Positions 38,241 through 45,298 of a DNA stretch of 45,298 nt are shown piece by piece (the first letter of the stretch is position 1; every line of letters starts with the position of its first letter). The DNA is taken from assembly GCA_900547025.1 (NCBI GenBank), contig UREZ01000003.1:1-45298 (forward strand). Reading direction: 5' to 3'. Below the pieces are notes generated by a model, which was given only the letters and a program-made list of their open reading frames with translations, made no database searches and had not been told where the DNA came from. A program made the translations under genes and the position numbers. Source of the DNA: an uncultured Collinsella sp. (lineage in GTDB: Bacteria > Actinomycetota > Coriobacteriia > Coriobacteriales > Coriobacteriaceae).

Positions 38241-39320
38241 CTACTCCCCGTGATGGTGGCCGCAGCAGCACTCGTGGCCGTCGTCATGGCCGTGGCCGCC
38301 GCAGCACTCGTGGTCCTCGCCGTGGTGGTGGCCGCAACCGCACTCGTGGTCGTCGCCGTGCTCGCCGCAACCGCAGCTGTCCTCGTGGGCACCGTGCTCC
38401 TCGGGACGATACTGCGACCAGTCAAGACCGGCGGCGATGGCGTCGGCCTCCTCCTTGTAGAGCACCGTGATGGCCTGGGTACCCAGCTTGGCGCCACCGA
38501 TGGCGTCGAGCATGTCGTAGAGCGTAAAGGCCACGTCGGCACCGGGCAGCGCAAGCTCGCGGTCGTCGGCGTAGGCGAGCGCCAGGCGCAGGTCCTTAAT
38601 GAAGTGCTCGACCATAAAGCCGGGCTTGTAGTCGCCGTCGAGCGCCTTGGGCGCCAGGCTCTCCATGGCGCCGGACTTGCCGGTGCCGCCCAGGATCATC
38701 TCGCGGGTCTTATCCAGATCCAGACCGCTCAGCTCGGCAAATGCCAGCGCATCGGCCATGCCGACCATACAGGCGCCCAGCGACACCTGGTTAGCAAGCT
38801 TGGCAGCCTGGCCCTTGCCGGCGCCATCGAAGCAGCAGATGTTGGCCGCAAAGGTGGCAAGGATGTCGCGGACCGGGGCAATGTCGTTCTCGGTGGCGCC
38901 CACGATAGCCGTGAGCGTGCCGGCGATCGCGCCCGACTCGCCGCCGGTGACGGGGCAGTCAAACGCCATGCGGCCGGAAACCTGGGCAGCCTCGGCAATG
39001 TCGCGCGCCAGCTCGGGCGAGCTCGTGGTGAGGTCGATCAGGACCGCGCCCGGCTTGGTGCACGCGAGCAGGCCGTCGCCCGCCAGGTAGAGTTCCTCGA
39101 CCTCGGAGGGATAGCCCACCATGGTAAAGACGACATCGGCGTTCGCCACGGCATCGGCCGGCGCATCGGCCCAGGCGGCACCGCGCTCGATAAGCGCGGC
39201 AGCCTTGGACTTGGTGCGGTTGTTGACCGTGACGGGATAGCCGGCGTCCAGGATGTGGCCGGCGATGGGGGCACCCATGATTCCGGTGCCGATGAATGCG
39301 ACGGAGAGCTTGTTTGCCAT
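38241..39320 (-). CDS. Beta-hydroxyacid dehydrogenase (GarR/3-HIBADH family) with His/Cys-rich metal-binding tail
   Basis: A 359-residue NAD(P)-dependent dehydrogenase related to tartronate-semialdehyde reductase and 3-hydroxyisobutyrate dehydrogenase. It has the nucleotide loop FIGTGIMGAPIAGHIL (9-24), the substrate segment CPVTGGESGAIAGTL, and the catalytic Lys174 in KLANQVS. Family members are about 290-300 residues. Here a 51-residue tail (309-359) follows, with 14 His and 9 Cys in repeated units such as CGCGHHHGEDHECC. The tail is in frame and ends the protein. It probably binds Ni, Zn or Co, like the tails of SlyD or HypB. The ATG at 39320 follows aaaaggaaaggtttc; the open frame upstream of it is not coding. 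Confidence 0.88.
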   Translation of the reverse strand: MANKLSVAFIGTGIMGAPIAGHILDAGYPVTVNNRTKSKAAALIERGAAWADAPADAVANADVVFTMVGYPSEVEELYLAGDGLLACTKPGAVLIDLTTSSPELARDIAEAAQVSGRMAFDCPVTGGESGAIAGTLTAIVGATENDIAPVRDILATFAANICCFDGAGKGQAAKLANQVSLGACMVGMADALAFAELSGLDLDKTREMILGGTGKSGAMESLAPKALDGDYKPGFMVEHFIKDLRLALAYADDRELALPGADVAFTLYDMLDAIGGAKLGTQAITVLYKEEADAIAAGLDWSQYRPEEHGAHEDSCGCGEHGDDHECGCGHHHGEDHECCGGHGHDDGHECCCGHHHGE

Positions 39321-39418
39321 GAAACCTTTCCTTTTGGGTTGGGTGTTGTTACCAGGTTTAATACTCGGTGCCAGTGTTTCGGCCGTGACTTGAGGGCGCT
39401 TGCAGCCGCAGCGCCTGT

Positions 39419-40372
39419 CTACTCGCCTCGCACACGGCGCGCGATGCGGTCGGAAAGTGAGGCTTTCTCGGCACGATTCTTGCCCCAAAACGCGCAGGCC
39501 ACCATGCCGGGGCCCACGTGCGAGCCAATGGTGGGACCCACGGAGCTGCGAATGATCGTGACGTCGGCGCAGCCCTCCTCCTTGCGAATGGCGGCTTCGA
39601 GCCAGTCGCCGTCCTTCTCGGCATCGGCCGTCATGATGGCGATGGGCATGGTGCGGTCGGGCACGTAGTTCTCGCGGAACGACTTGAGGATGGACTTGAG
39701 CGCCTTCTTGCGGCCGCGGTTGACGCCGATCAGCGACAGCGAGCCGGCAAGGTCGTAGGAGAGCTCGGGCTTGACATCGAGCTTTGCCGTGAGCTGTGCC
39801 GCCGCGGGCGGAATGCGGCCGCCGGCAGCCAGTGCGTCGAAGCTCTCGAGCGTAAAGTAGCCGTGGACGTAGGTCTTTGCTTCGTTTGCCCAATCGACCA
39901 GCTGCTTGGCGGTCAGTCCCGCCGAACGCTGGCGCACGGCCTCGAGCGCCAAGAGCGCGCCGGTCGCGCAGGGCAGAGCGTTGTCGACCACGTAGAGCTC
40001 AAAGTTGGGATACTCGGCGCGCACGGCATCTGCCGCCTGGCACGCGGAGTTATAGCTCGACGACAGCGCCGAGGTAAAGCACAGGTAGACCGTGGGCGTG
40101 CCCTCTTTGGCGCACTCGGTAAAGAACTCGATATAGCGACCGAGCGACACAGCCGAGGTGGACACGCGGGCACCGGCGCGCATGCGGTCGTAGAACTCCT
40201 TGGGTGTGATGCTCGACCAGATGTCATCCGTGCGTTCCTCGCCATCGATAATGAAGGGGAAACCCAGGATATCGACATCGAGGTTCGCGGCGACCTCGGG
40301 GCTAAAGTCACAGCAGGTATCGACGACGATGCGGCAACGGTCCGAATGACCGGCGGATGCGGCCTTGTCCAT
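39419..40372 (-). CDS. DegV-family fatty-acid-binding protein
   Basis: DegV/FakB proteins bind a fatty acid and present it to the FakA kinase. The 317-residue protein shows the N-terminal domain start RIVVDTCCDFSPEVA, then GFPFIIDGEERTDD, SVSTSAVSLGRY in the expected TSQPS-like position, FTSALSSSYNSA, and GYFTLESFDALAAGGRIPP. The C-terminal domain ends with SSVGPTIGSHVGPGMVACAFWG, where the conserved His is the usual fatty-acid contact. The ATG at 40372 follows aaggagtcgctttg. No fakA gene is adjacent. It is probably monocistronic; about 100 bp separates it from the dehydrogenase. Confidence 0.88.
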   Translation of the reverse strand: MDKAASAGHSDRCRIVVDTCCDFSPEVAANLDVDILGFPFIIDGEERTDDIWSSITPKEFYDRMRAGARVSTSAVSLGRYIEFFTECAKEGTPTVYLCFTSALSSSYNSACQAADAVRAEYPNFELYVVDNALPCATGALLALEAVRQRSAGLTAKQLVDWANEAKTYVHGYFTLESFDALAAGGRIPPAAAQLTAKLDVKPELSYDLAGSLSLIGVNRGRKKALKSILKSFRENYVPDRTMPIAIMTADAEKDGDWLEAAIRKEEGCADVTIIRSSVGPTIGSHVGPGMVACAFWGKNRAEKASLSDRIARRVRGE

Positions 40373-40395
40373 CAAAGCGACTCCTTACGTAAAAA

Positions 40396-40422
40396 GGCGG
40401 CCACCCGCATGGGATGGCCGCC
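40396..40422 (-). terminator. hpf terminator
   Basis: ggcggcca/tggccgcc with an 11-nt loop, followed on the minus strand by TTTTTACG, about 30 nt after the hpf stop. Confidence 0.85.
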
Positions 40423-40451
40423 AACCGTTAACTCATGCAAGTTAACGTATT

Positions 40452-41036
40452 TTACTCGTCAAGTGTTTCGATACGGGGCTTGATGATGCCATATCCACCA
40501 TTCTTACGGTGATACACCACATTGATAAGGCCGGTCGTCGCGTTCTCGAACACGTAGAAGTCGTGGCCAAGCAGATCGGTCTGCACCAGCGCCTGCTCCT
40601 CAGTCATCGAGGTGACGTCGATAACCTTCTCGCGGACGAGCAGGTCGTCCTCCTCCTCGGGCAGCAGCAGGTCGGCCAGATCCTCGACGCGCTCGACCGG
40701 TGCGACATCCGCTGCGCTGGCACCGCCCTGGCGGTTGTCCACGACCTTGGTCTTGAACTTGCGCAGCTGGCGGGTGACCTTATCGGCGGAGAGGTCGATG
40801 GCGGCGTACATATCTGCGCCGTGCTCGGCAACGCGAATCACCGAACCGCGGGCACGAACCGTAACCTCGACGATTGCCGGGTTGGGGTTCGAGGGGTTCT
40901 TCTCATAGCGAAGTACAACGTCGACCGTCATGGGCTCGATATCGAAAACCTTGAGCGCCTCGCCGATCTTCTCATCCACATGCGCACGCAGAGCATCGGT
41001 TACCGTCGTCTTGCGTCCAGAAACCTTGATATCCAT
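40452..41036 (-). CDS. hpf: Ribosome hibernation promoting factor, long form
   Basis: Long-form HPF stabilises 100S ribosome dimers in slow growth. The 194-residue product has the S30AE domain (MDIKVSGRKTTVTDALRAHVDEKI to ADKVTRQLRKFKTK, residues 1-95), a linker rich in Glu/Asp, and the C-terminal dimerisation domain (VIDVTSMTEEQALVQTDLLGHDFYVFENATTGLINVVYHRKNGGYGIIKP, about 138-190). The ATG at 41036 follows gattggagccacgt; the reading from 41096 adds 20 residues not found in the family. It has its own terminator. Confidence 0.95.
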   Translation of the reverse strand: MDIKVSGRKTTVTDALRAHVDEKIGEALKVFDIEPMTVDVVLRYEKNPSNPNPAIVEVTVRARGSVIRVAEHGADMYAAIDLSADKVTRQLRKFKTKVVDNRQGGASAADVAPVERVEDLADLLLPEEEDDLLVREKVIDVTSMTEEQALVQTDLLGHDFYVFENATTGLINVVYHRKNGGYGIIKPRIETLDE

Positions 41037-41258
41037 ACGTGGCTCCAATCTGCCTCGGGGACTTACTGTACTGGCTATGTACCCATTGCCGTGCATTTAA
41101 TCACGCGGATTCCCAAAGACCCGAATAACGATTGCTTGATACCGCATACCGAAGTCTCGCACTTTTCTGTGGCAAAGTGCGCTATAGGAGGGCGACGACG
41201 ACTTTGGTTTTGCACCTAAAAAATGTCTTTGACCTGCTGGTTTTATGGAAACGAAAAA

Positions 41259-41287
41259 GCCGGACTCCCCTGTTGGGAGAGCCCGGC
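41259..41287 (-). terminator. Terminator of the solute-binding lipoprotein gene
   Basis: gccggactccc/gggagagcccggc (small bulge), followed on the minus strand by TTTTTCG. Confidence 0.85.
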
Positions 41288-41353
41288 AATGCGTGTTGAA
41301 ACCGTGAAGAGGCGTCTCTCCTAGCACATAGGAGACACCACCCCTAGCAATAA

Positions 41354-42361
41354 CTAGCTATTAAGTTTGTTAATGTCGTCGTCAGTGATGGTGCCTTCCT
41401 GGCTGGACGATTTGTCCTCGGAGGATGCGGTCTCATTGTTGGAATCGGAGGACTCGCTGCCGGAGGACGTGGTCTCACTGGACTTAGAGTCGCCCGGCTG
41501 CACGTTAGCGCCCGAAACCGCCTTAGTGGTGAGGTCGTAGGGCATCTGGCCGTACCAGACGCAGTGGACCGCCTCGAGAGTGCCGTCGACCGTTATGTCG
41601 TCGAGGGCATCGCTCACGGCACGGCACAGTTCGTCATTGGACGAGAGGCCCGCAACACCGAGCGTCGAGGGCGCCTCGAGCGCACCGACATAGGAGATCT
41701 CGCTCATCAGACGTGCAAGGTAGCCGCCGGCCGTGGAGTCGCAGATCACATAGTCGACCTCGCCGGACTCGAGCGCCTCAAAGCACTCGTTGATGTTGGA
41801 GTAGGTCTTTTGGTTGGCGGTAATGCTCTGCTTAGCAAGCGCCTCCTGCGAGGCCGAGGACATCTGGACACCCAGGGTAGACGTGTTAAGGGTATCGGTG
41901 GAAACGCTTAGCGACCCACCATCGCTGGTTTTACCGAACACGGAAGCGGCATCGTACAGGCAGGTGCCGAGCGAGCTAACGTCCCCGTCTGTGGAGTTGA
42001 TCTCGCCGATAAAGATATCGGCCTTTTTGTCGGCGAGCGCGGAACCTGCCGAGGACGCATCGACAAAGGCGACCTTAAGGCCCATGCGGCTTGCGAGGGC
42101 GCGGGCGGCGTCGACCGCATATCCCGTGAGCTCGCCGTCGGCGCCCTGCATGGCCTGCGGCGCATCGGAAGTATCGAGGGCGACCGTCAGGGTTCCGGGA
42201 GTGACCAGGGCATCGTCCGACACCGCCGGCGTGACGGTCTCGTACTCGATCTGGTCGATCGTGGGAGTCGTGAACGTAGACAGCGGGTTGAACGCGCATC
42301 CGCTCAGGCCCAAAACGGCAATGACCGCTGCGGCCCCAGCACCTAACCGAGCCGCGTGCAT
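41354..42361 (-). CDS. Lipoprotein, family 3 solute-binding protein
   Basis: A 335-residue extracellular lipoprotein. The signal peptide ends in a lipobox, L-S-G-C with Cys22. The mature part is a type 2 periplasmic-binding fold of the amino-acid class: GTLTVALDTSDAPQAMQ, GYAVDAARALASRMGLKVAFVDAS, ADIFIGEINS, ALESGEVDYVICDSTAGGYL. The last 50 or so residues are a Ser/Glu/Asp/Thr-rich tail. I chose the ATG at 42361 because gaggggcagcttg precedes it and it places the signal peptide at the N-terminus; one at 42379 is possible, and the open frame to 42760 is probably chance. No ABC transporter genes are adjacent, so the ligand and partner are unknown. Confidence 0.82.
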   Translation of the reverse strand: MHAARLGAGAAAVIAVLGLSGCAFNPLSTFTTPTIDQIEYETVTPAVSDDALVTPGTLTVALDTSDAPQAMQGADGELTGYAVDAARALASRMGLKVAFVDASSAGSALADKKADIFIGEINSTDGDVSSLGTCLYDAASVFGKTSDGGSLSVSTDTLNTSTLGVQMSSASQEALAKQSITANQKTYSNINECFEALESGEVDYVICDSTAGGYLARLMSEISYVGALEAPSTLGVAGLSSNDELCRAVSDALDDITVDGTLEAVHCVWYGQMPYDLTTKAVSGANVQPGDSKSSETTSSGSESSDSNNETASSEDKSSSQEGTITDDDINKLNS

Positions 42362-42387
42362 CAAGCTGCCCCTCACCATGTCCACTA

Positions 42388-42860
42388 CCCTGCCTTCTGT
42401 GTCGTATACAATCCGTGCGTTGCGCGGAATATCAGATTGTTCCCACCAGCTGACCTGGTATTTGACCCCACACTTGCGCACCGGGGTGTTTGCTCGGGAG
42501 GCCGCAGCCACCTTCACGACTGGCCCGCTCGCCCGCGAGGCGGTATTGCCCCAAAGAAAGTAGAACGGACGGTGCGGCTTACATCTAGGACGCGCCATGA
42601 TCGCGCCGCGCGCACGCGGTCGCTTACGTGGATCCCTTTGACCGCGTCTGTCTTGGACTAGAACGGGCATTTCGTCCGTCCGCAACCACAGCCTGGTAGG
42701 AACGTAGCGCATTATAGCTAAGTTCAAGCTAAAGTTTAAGGTTAGGGGCGTCATTCGCATCGCGAGTACAGATTTCGCAGGTCAGGACGGACCGCACACG
42801 CTCTGATTGAGCCCGTCACTCCCCTATGGAAAGCCTCAACACACCCGTCTTAGGGCGCCG
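42388..42860. other. Non-coding gap upstream of the lipoprotein gene
   Basis: About 470 nt, GC-rich on the left and AT-richer from about 42700. Open frames here lack ribosome sites. I looked for RNase P, SRP and tmRNA signatures and saw none. It may hold the promoter and a long leader of the lipoprotein gene. Confidence 0.4.
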
Positions 42861-43077
42861 TGGCCAAAAAATAGCAAATATGAGTACCGTTACCAATTTA
42901 GTAGCAGGAGTTTTTGGCTCTGCAAGCTGTTTTCACGCTCTATAACGTCAGATTGATGCCAGGATATTCCACATTTGTTTAATAACTTTCTAATTTACGC
43001 CATCTTCCAGTCCCAAAATCCCTGATTTTGCTGTTACTGAATTTGTAGCAGTACTCATATTTGCTATATTTTGGCCA
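42861..43077. mobile_element. 217-bp MITE-like element
   Basis: Terminal inverted repeats of 27 nt with one mismatch: tggccaaaaaatagcaaata... at the left end (42861-42887) and its inverse ending ...atattttggcca at the right (43051-43077). Similarity continues more weakly inward (cgttaccaatttagtagcag against tgctacaaattcagtaacag). The interior is AT-rich and non-coding. It lies directly after the nuclease-like gene. Confidence 0.75.
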
Positions 43078-43111
43078 GAGCATATATCCAACCCCCTGTT
43101 TCAGAGCATTG

Positions 43112-44221
43112 TTAGGCGGGTTTAAGCCCAAAACACGCCCGCAGCGTGTTAAATAGCGCCTCTTGTTTCTTTCTGCGAGCGTCAACACGGTTGCGATATC
43201 GCTTACTCATGCGCTGGTGGATGCGCCATGCGAGCGCTTCCATCGCTTCCATGTCACAGAGCATTTCGTTGTTGACCGTCGCGACCTCGATTCCCATAGT
43301 AATCAAGCCCGTGTTGCGTTTTTCATCATGGACACGTCCCCTTCGAGAGGAATGACCCAGCTCACCGTTGTATTCCAGGTCAAACCGGGCTGTTTCCTGA
43401 TACGCATCGCAAACTGCATGCGGCATCCCCGAGATTGACTGCGCGCGGTCATCGAACTCGATCTTGTAGTCGGTCTTAAAGGGACCGCAGGCAAATCCGC
43501 CATATGAAAACGGAAGCGAAAACAGTGCGAGCATGATGCACTCCATGGGTGAGCGCAAGTTTTCCGACAGATAGGGACACAGGCGCAGCAGTTGTTTGGC
43601 CACATTCCCCTTGCATGCCGCAAGGTAATCTGCCAGGCGATCGGTCGTCAGCACCGGCTCGACTTCAAAGTAGCCCACGTCTGCCGGTTGATCCTTGTCC
43701 TTTGCAAGTCTATTCGCAACAGGCGAGGTGTAGGGAGGCAGATACTTCCCGCGATCGCTTAGTGAAATCTTGGAACACAGTTCCTGGGCCAGTGCAAACG
43801 CCTGGATACAGCCGACCTCGCGGGCGACGGCAACACAAAGGGCCTCGGGAGATAGGCTGTACACCCCCGGTTCCACCTCTAGAATCGAGCCGACAGGCAA
43901 CCCGGAACACACGGACCAGCCCACGCCAGGCATGCGTCGGCGCTGCGCCGCAGATCCCACCAGCAAGCACAGATCTTCTTGCACCTCGCCGCTTTTGGCT
44001 CCAATTCGCACCAGGTCGGGAAGATAGATATCCTCGGTCGAAGGCGATGACGTACACAGCACGCGGCGCTCTTCATCGGGATTGAGGTCCTTCCAGCCGA
44101 TGTAGCCCATCTGCCGGCGCTCGGCTCGAATCATACGCAACGCCGAGGTGCCCGTCAGGATCACGGAAGCCGCTAGCTGCTCTTTTGTCGGTTTGTTGCA
44201 CTGCCTGATTGTTACCGCCAC
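43112..44221 (-). CDS. Protein of unknown function with a nuclease-like C-terminal region
   Basis: A 369-residue protein I cannot name. The C-terminal part reads ARFDLEYNGELGHSSRRGRVHDEKRNTGL and ITMGIEVATVNNEML, which has the layout of a PD-(D/E)XK/DUF559-type nuclease core (acidic residue, then E-x-N/D-G, a His/Ser turn, a conserved D-x-x-R-x-x-x-L helix, and a G-x-x-V strand). The N-terminal part (PTKEQLAASVILTGTSALRMIR... VEPGVYSLSPEALCVAVA) recalls AbiEi-like regulator/antitoxin proteins. Six residues are in doubt: I chose GTG at 44221, spaced 6 nt from agggg; a TTG at 44239 would overlap comF. Gap to comF is 11 nt, so co-transcription is likely. Confidence 0.6.
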   Translation of the reverse strand: MAVTIRQCNKPTKEQLAASVILTGTSALRMIRAERRQMGYIGWKDLNPDEERRVLCTSSPSTEDIYLPDLVRIGAKSGEVQEDLCLLVGSAAQRRRMPGVGWSVCSGLPVGSILEVEPGVYSLSPEALCVAVAREVGCIQAFALAQELCSKISLSDRGKYLPPYTSPVANRLAKDKDQPADVGYFEVEPVLTTDRLADYLAACKGNVAKQLLRLCPYLSENLRSPMECIMLALFSLPFSYGGFACGPFKTDYKIEFDDRAQSISGMPHAVCDAYQETARFDLEYNGELGHSSRRGRVHDEKRNTGLITMGIEVATVNNEMLCDMEAMEALAWRIHQRMSKRYRNRVDARRKKQEALFNTLRACFGLKPA

Positions 44222-44232
44222 ACGAATCACCC

Positions 44233-45039
44233 CTACCAAACGCGTGCGATAGCGAGGCCATCAACAGCCGCGGCACCAGCGCGCTTGAGCTCCGCCGAAG
44301 CCGCTGCCATCGTCGCACCCGTGGTGATAACGTCGTCGATAAGCAGCAGGCGGCGGCCCCGCACGTCCTCAACGGTCTCGTACATGCCTCGGGCGCGTTC
44401 ACGGCGTTCTTCACGACCGAGTTCACGCTGGTCGCCATGGCCGTACTTAACGAGGGCGTCGAGCAGCGGAACACCCGACAGCTCGCAAAATGGGCGCGCG
44501 ATGGCTTCCATATGATCGAAGCCGCGTCGCCGAAACGCCGCCGCCGTCGCGGGCACAAACACCACTGCATCGGCGCCGGACAACACACCGCCTAAGCGTT
44601 CGGGTGCCGCAACCTGGGCATGTAAGGCGGTGTCGTATAGCAGCTCTGCCAGATACGGCGCCAGGCGTCGCTCGCCCGCGTCTTTGTACGCTTTAATGAT
44701 CCGCGGCAGCGGGTGCGTGTAAACGGCACATGCCAGGCACCGGTCGAGTGCTTCGGTCATCGCCGAGGACGTACCCTCGACCGAGCACTCGGTGCACAGC
44801 AAGTCTCCAAACGGGGCGCCGCATCGAGTGCAGCTATGCCGCGGGTCGATGAGCGCAAGCGCCGCCAAGCAGTCTTGGCAAATAAGCGCGCCGGAGCGCT
44901 CGCAGCCGGCGCATCGCGTGGGCGACAACGCCTCAAGCGCCTCGTGCGCCGCCCGCTCGGCAAACGGTGGCAATTCGTCCGCAAACGGTAGGGCACCGAC
45001 ACCTTGCAGGCGACCCAACACATTCAAATGGCTCTTCAA
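44233..45039 (-). CDS. comF: ComF-family phosphoribosyltransferase-like protein
   Basis: ComF supports DNA uptake in competent bacteria. The 268-residue protein has an N-terminal zinc-binding region with four CxxC pairs (Cys43/46, 54/57, 70/73, 82/85) and a C-terminal phosphoribosyltransferase domain with the PRPP motif RLLLIDDVITTGATM near residues 230-244. FVPATAAAFRRRGFDHMEAIA and the Gln/Arg-rich segment before the PRPP loop are usual for the family. The start is a TTG at 45039, spaced 7 nt from gggaggg; no ATG fits. That ribosome site lies in one arm of a stem-loop (45044-45077), which may limit translation. Confidence 0.88.
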   Translation of the reverse strand: MKSHLNVLGRLQGVGALPFADELPPFAERAAHEALEALSPTRCAGCERSGALICQDCLAALALIDPRHSCTRCGAPFGDLLCTECSVEGTSSAMTEALDRCLACAVYTHPLPRIIKAYKDAGERRLAPYLAELLYDTALHAQVAAPERLGGVLSGADAVVFVPATAAAFRRRGFDHMEAIARPFCELSGVPLLDALVKYGHGDQRELGREERRERARGMYETVEDVRGRRLLLIDDVITTGATMAAASAELKRAGAAAVDGLAIARVW

Positions 45040-45043
45040 GACA

Positions 45044-45077
45044 CAACCCTCCCTACGTTCGGTCGCGGGGAGGGTTG
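45044..45077 (-). promoter_or_regulatory. Stem-loop covering the comF ribosome site
   Basis: caaccctccc (45044-45053) pairs perfectly with gggagggttg (45068-45077) across 14 nt. On the minus strand the arm nearer comF contains the GGGAGGG ribosome site. It may also end the upstream message. Confidence 0.6.
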
Positions 45078-45141
45078 TTGATTCAGCGCTATGATACCCC
45101 GATGCGCTCGGGGCAAGGCAAGTTAAATCCGCTCGCGGGCG

Positions 45142-45298
45142 CTATTCGCCGGCGGGCGGTTGCGGTGCGGACGAGCCCGGGGTCGAGCCCTCGCCACCAT
45201 CTTGACGAGGCTTGCGGGAACGACGACGGCGACGGCGCTTCTGGCCCTGGTCGGCCGAGCCCTCGCCACCGCGATCCTCACGCGGCTCGCGCTCGTCG
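45142..45298 (-). CDS. Partial CDS, basic C-terminal tail
   Basis: Only the last 51 codons are in the window. They read REDRGGEGSADQGQKRRRRR, RSRKPRQDGGEGSTPGSSAP and QPPAGE before a TAG at 45142-45144: an Arg-rich block between Gly/Glu/Asp and Pro/Ser-rich stretches. Such tails occur on RNA-binding proteins (DEAD-box helicases, RNase E/G, RNase R, pseudouridine synthases). I cannot decide which. The gene continues past the right edge. Confidence 0.6.
   Translation of the reverse strand, partial: DEREPREDRGGEGSADQGQKRRRRRRSRKPRQDGGEGSTPGSSAPQPPAGE

Noticed and set aside
39321..39893. Long open extension upstream of the beta-hydroxyacid dehydrogenase (550 residues in all)
   Set aside because: The extension is antisense-frame noise of the DegV gene region. 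The ATG at 39320 has a strong ribosome site and matches the family N-terminus.
42362..42760. N-terminal extension of the solute-binding lipoprotein
   Set aside because: It would bury the lipobox inside the protein; no ribosome site supports an upstream start.
42388..42760. Possible RNase P, SRP or tmRNA gene
   Set aside because: None of the conserved cores (such as the RNase P gaggaaagtc segment or a tmRNA-type 3' end with CCA) is present on either strand.

Overview
The window looks like a carbohydrate-use region of an intestinal actinobacterium of the class Coriobacteriia, most likely Collinsella. The DNA is GC-rich and the genes are compact. PTS genes are abundant, including a complete-looking lactose PTS and tagatose-6-phosphate gene set of the kind best known from Firmicutes. 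This assignment is inferred from gene content and base composition, not from a marker gene.

Left part (1-14960): a minus-strand tagatose-6-phosphate operon (lacA, lacB, a lacX-like mutarotase, lacC), a membrane protein of unknown function, and the only lactose-type EIIA gene (lacF). Then come two tandem modules with the same plan: a minus-strand LacI-family regulator divergent from lacE (EIICB) and lacG (6-phospho-beta-galactosidase). Imported lactose 6-phosphate would be split by LacG, and the galactose 6-phosphate passed through LacAB and LacC to tagatose 1,6-bisphosphate. No LacD aldolase is recognisable.

Middle part (14961-23900): an AT-richer block holding a Fic protein behind a 75-bp palindrome, a broken lacR copy, a third lacE, a PTS-associated DUF7916-type gene and a GntR/UTRA regulator. 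The block is bordered on both sides by paired copies of a 57-nt palindromic repeat. After it come an intact lacR-like DeoR regulator, galM, an orphan mannose-family EIIB whose phosphoacceptor His is replaced by Tyr, and tRNA-Thr(CGT).

Amino-sugar part (24093-34779): a second lacX-lacC pair with a yhcH-type gene and a 3' remnant of nagA, then a flavodoxin-like gene, intact nagA, agaS, a GntR/UTRA regulator, and a mannose-family PTS operon (EIIA, yajC, EIIB, EIIC, EIID). Together these suggest uptake and breakdown of GalNAc, galactosamine or a related amino sugar, with tagatose 6-phosphate as the shared intermediate.

Right part (34780-45298): mostly housekeeping genes. These are a membrane-anchored SurA-like protein, NAD-type isocitrate dehydrogenase, a HEAT-like protein, a small membrane protein, a beta-hydroxyacid dehydrogenase with a His/Cys-rich metal-binding tail, DegV, HPF, a solute-binding lipoprotein, a 217-bp MITE-like element, a nuclease-like protein, ComF and a partial CDS.

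The strongest unexplained signals are: (i) the 57-nt palindromic repeats at the module borders, paired at an 80-81 nt period; (ii) the direct-repeat motif CGGT-N3-CGGT upstream of lacA and of every complete PTS transcription unit; (iii) the His-to-Tyr orphan EIIB; (iv) the metal-binding tail on the dehydrogenase; (v) the 217-bp element with 27-bp terminal inverted repeats.
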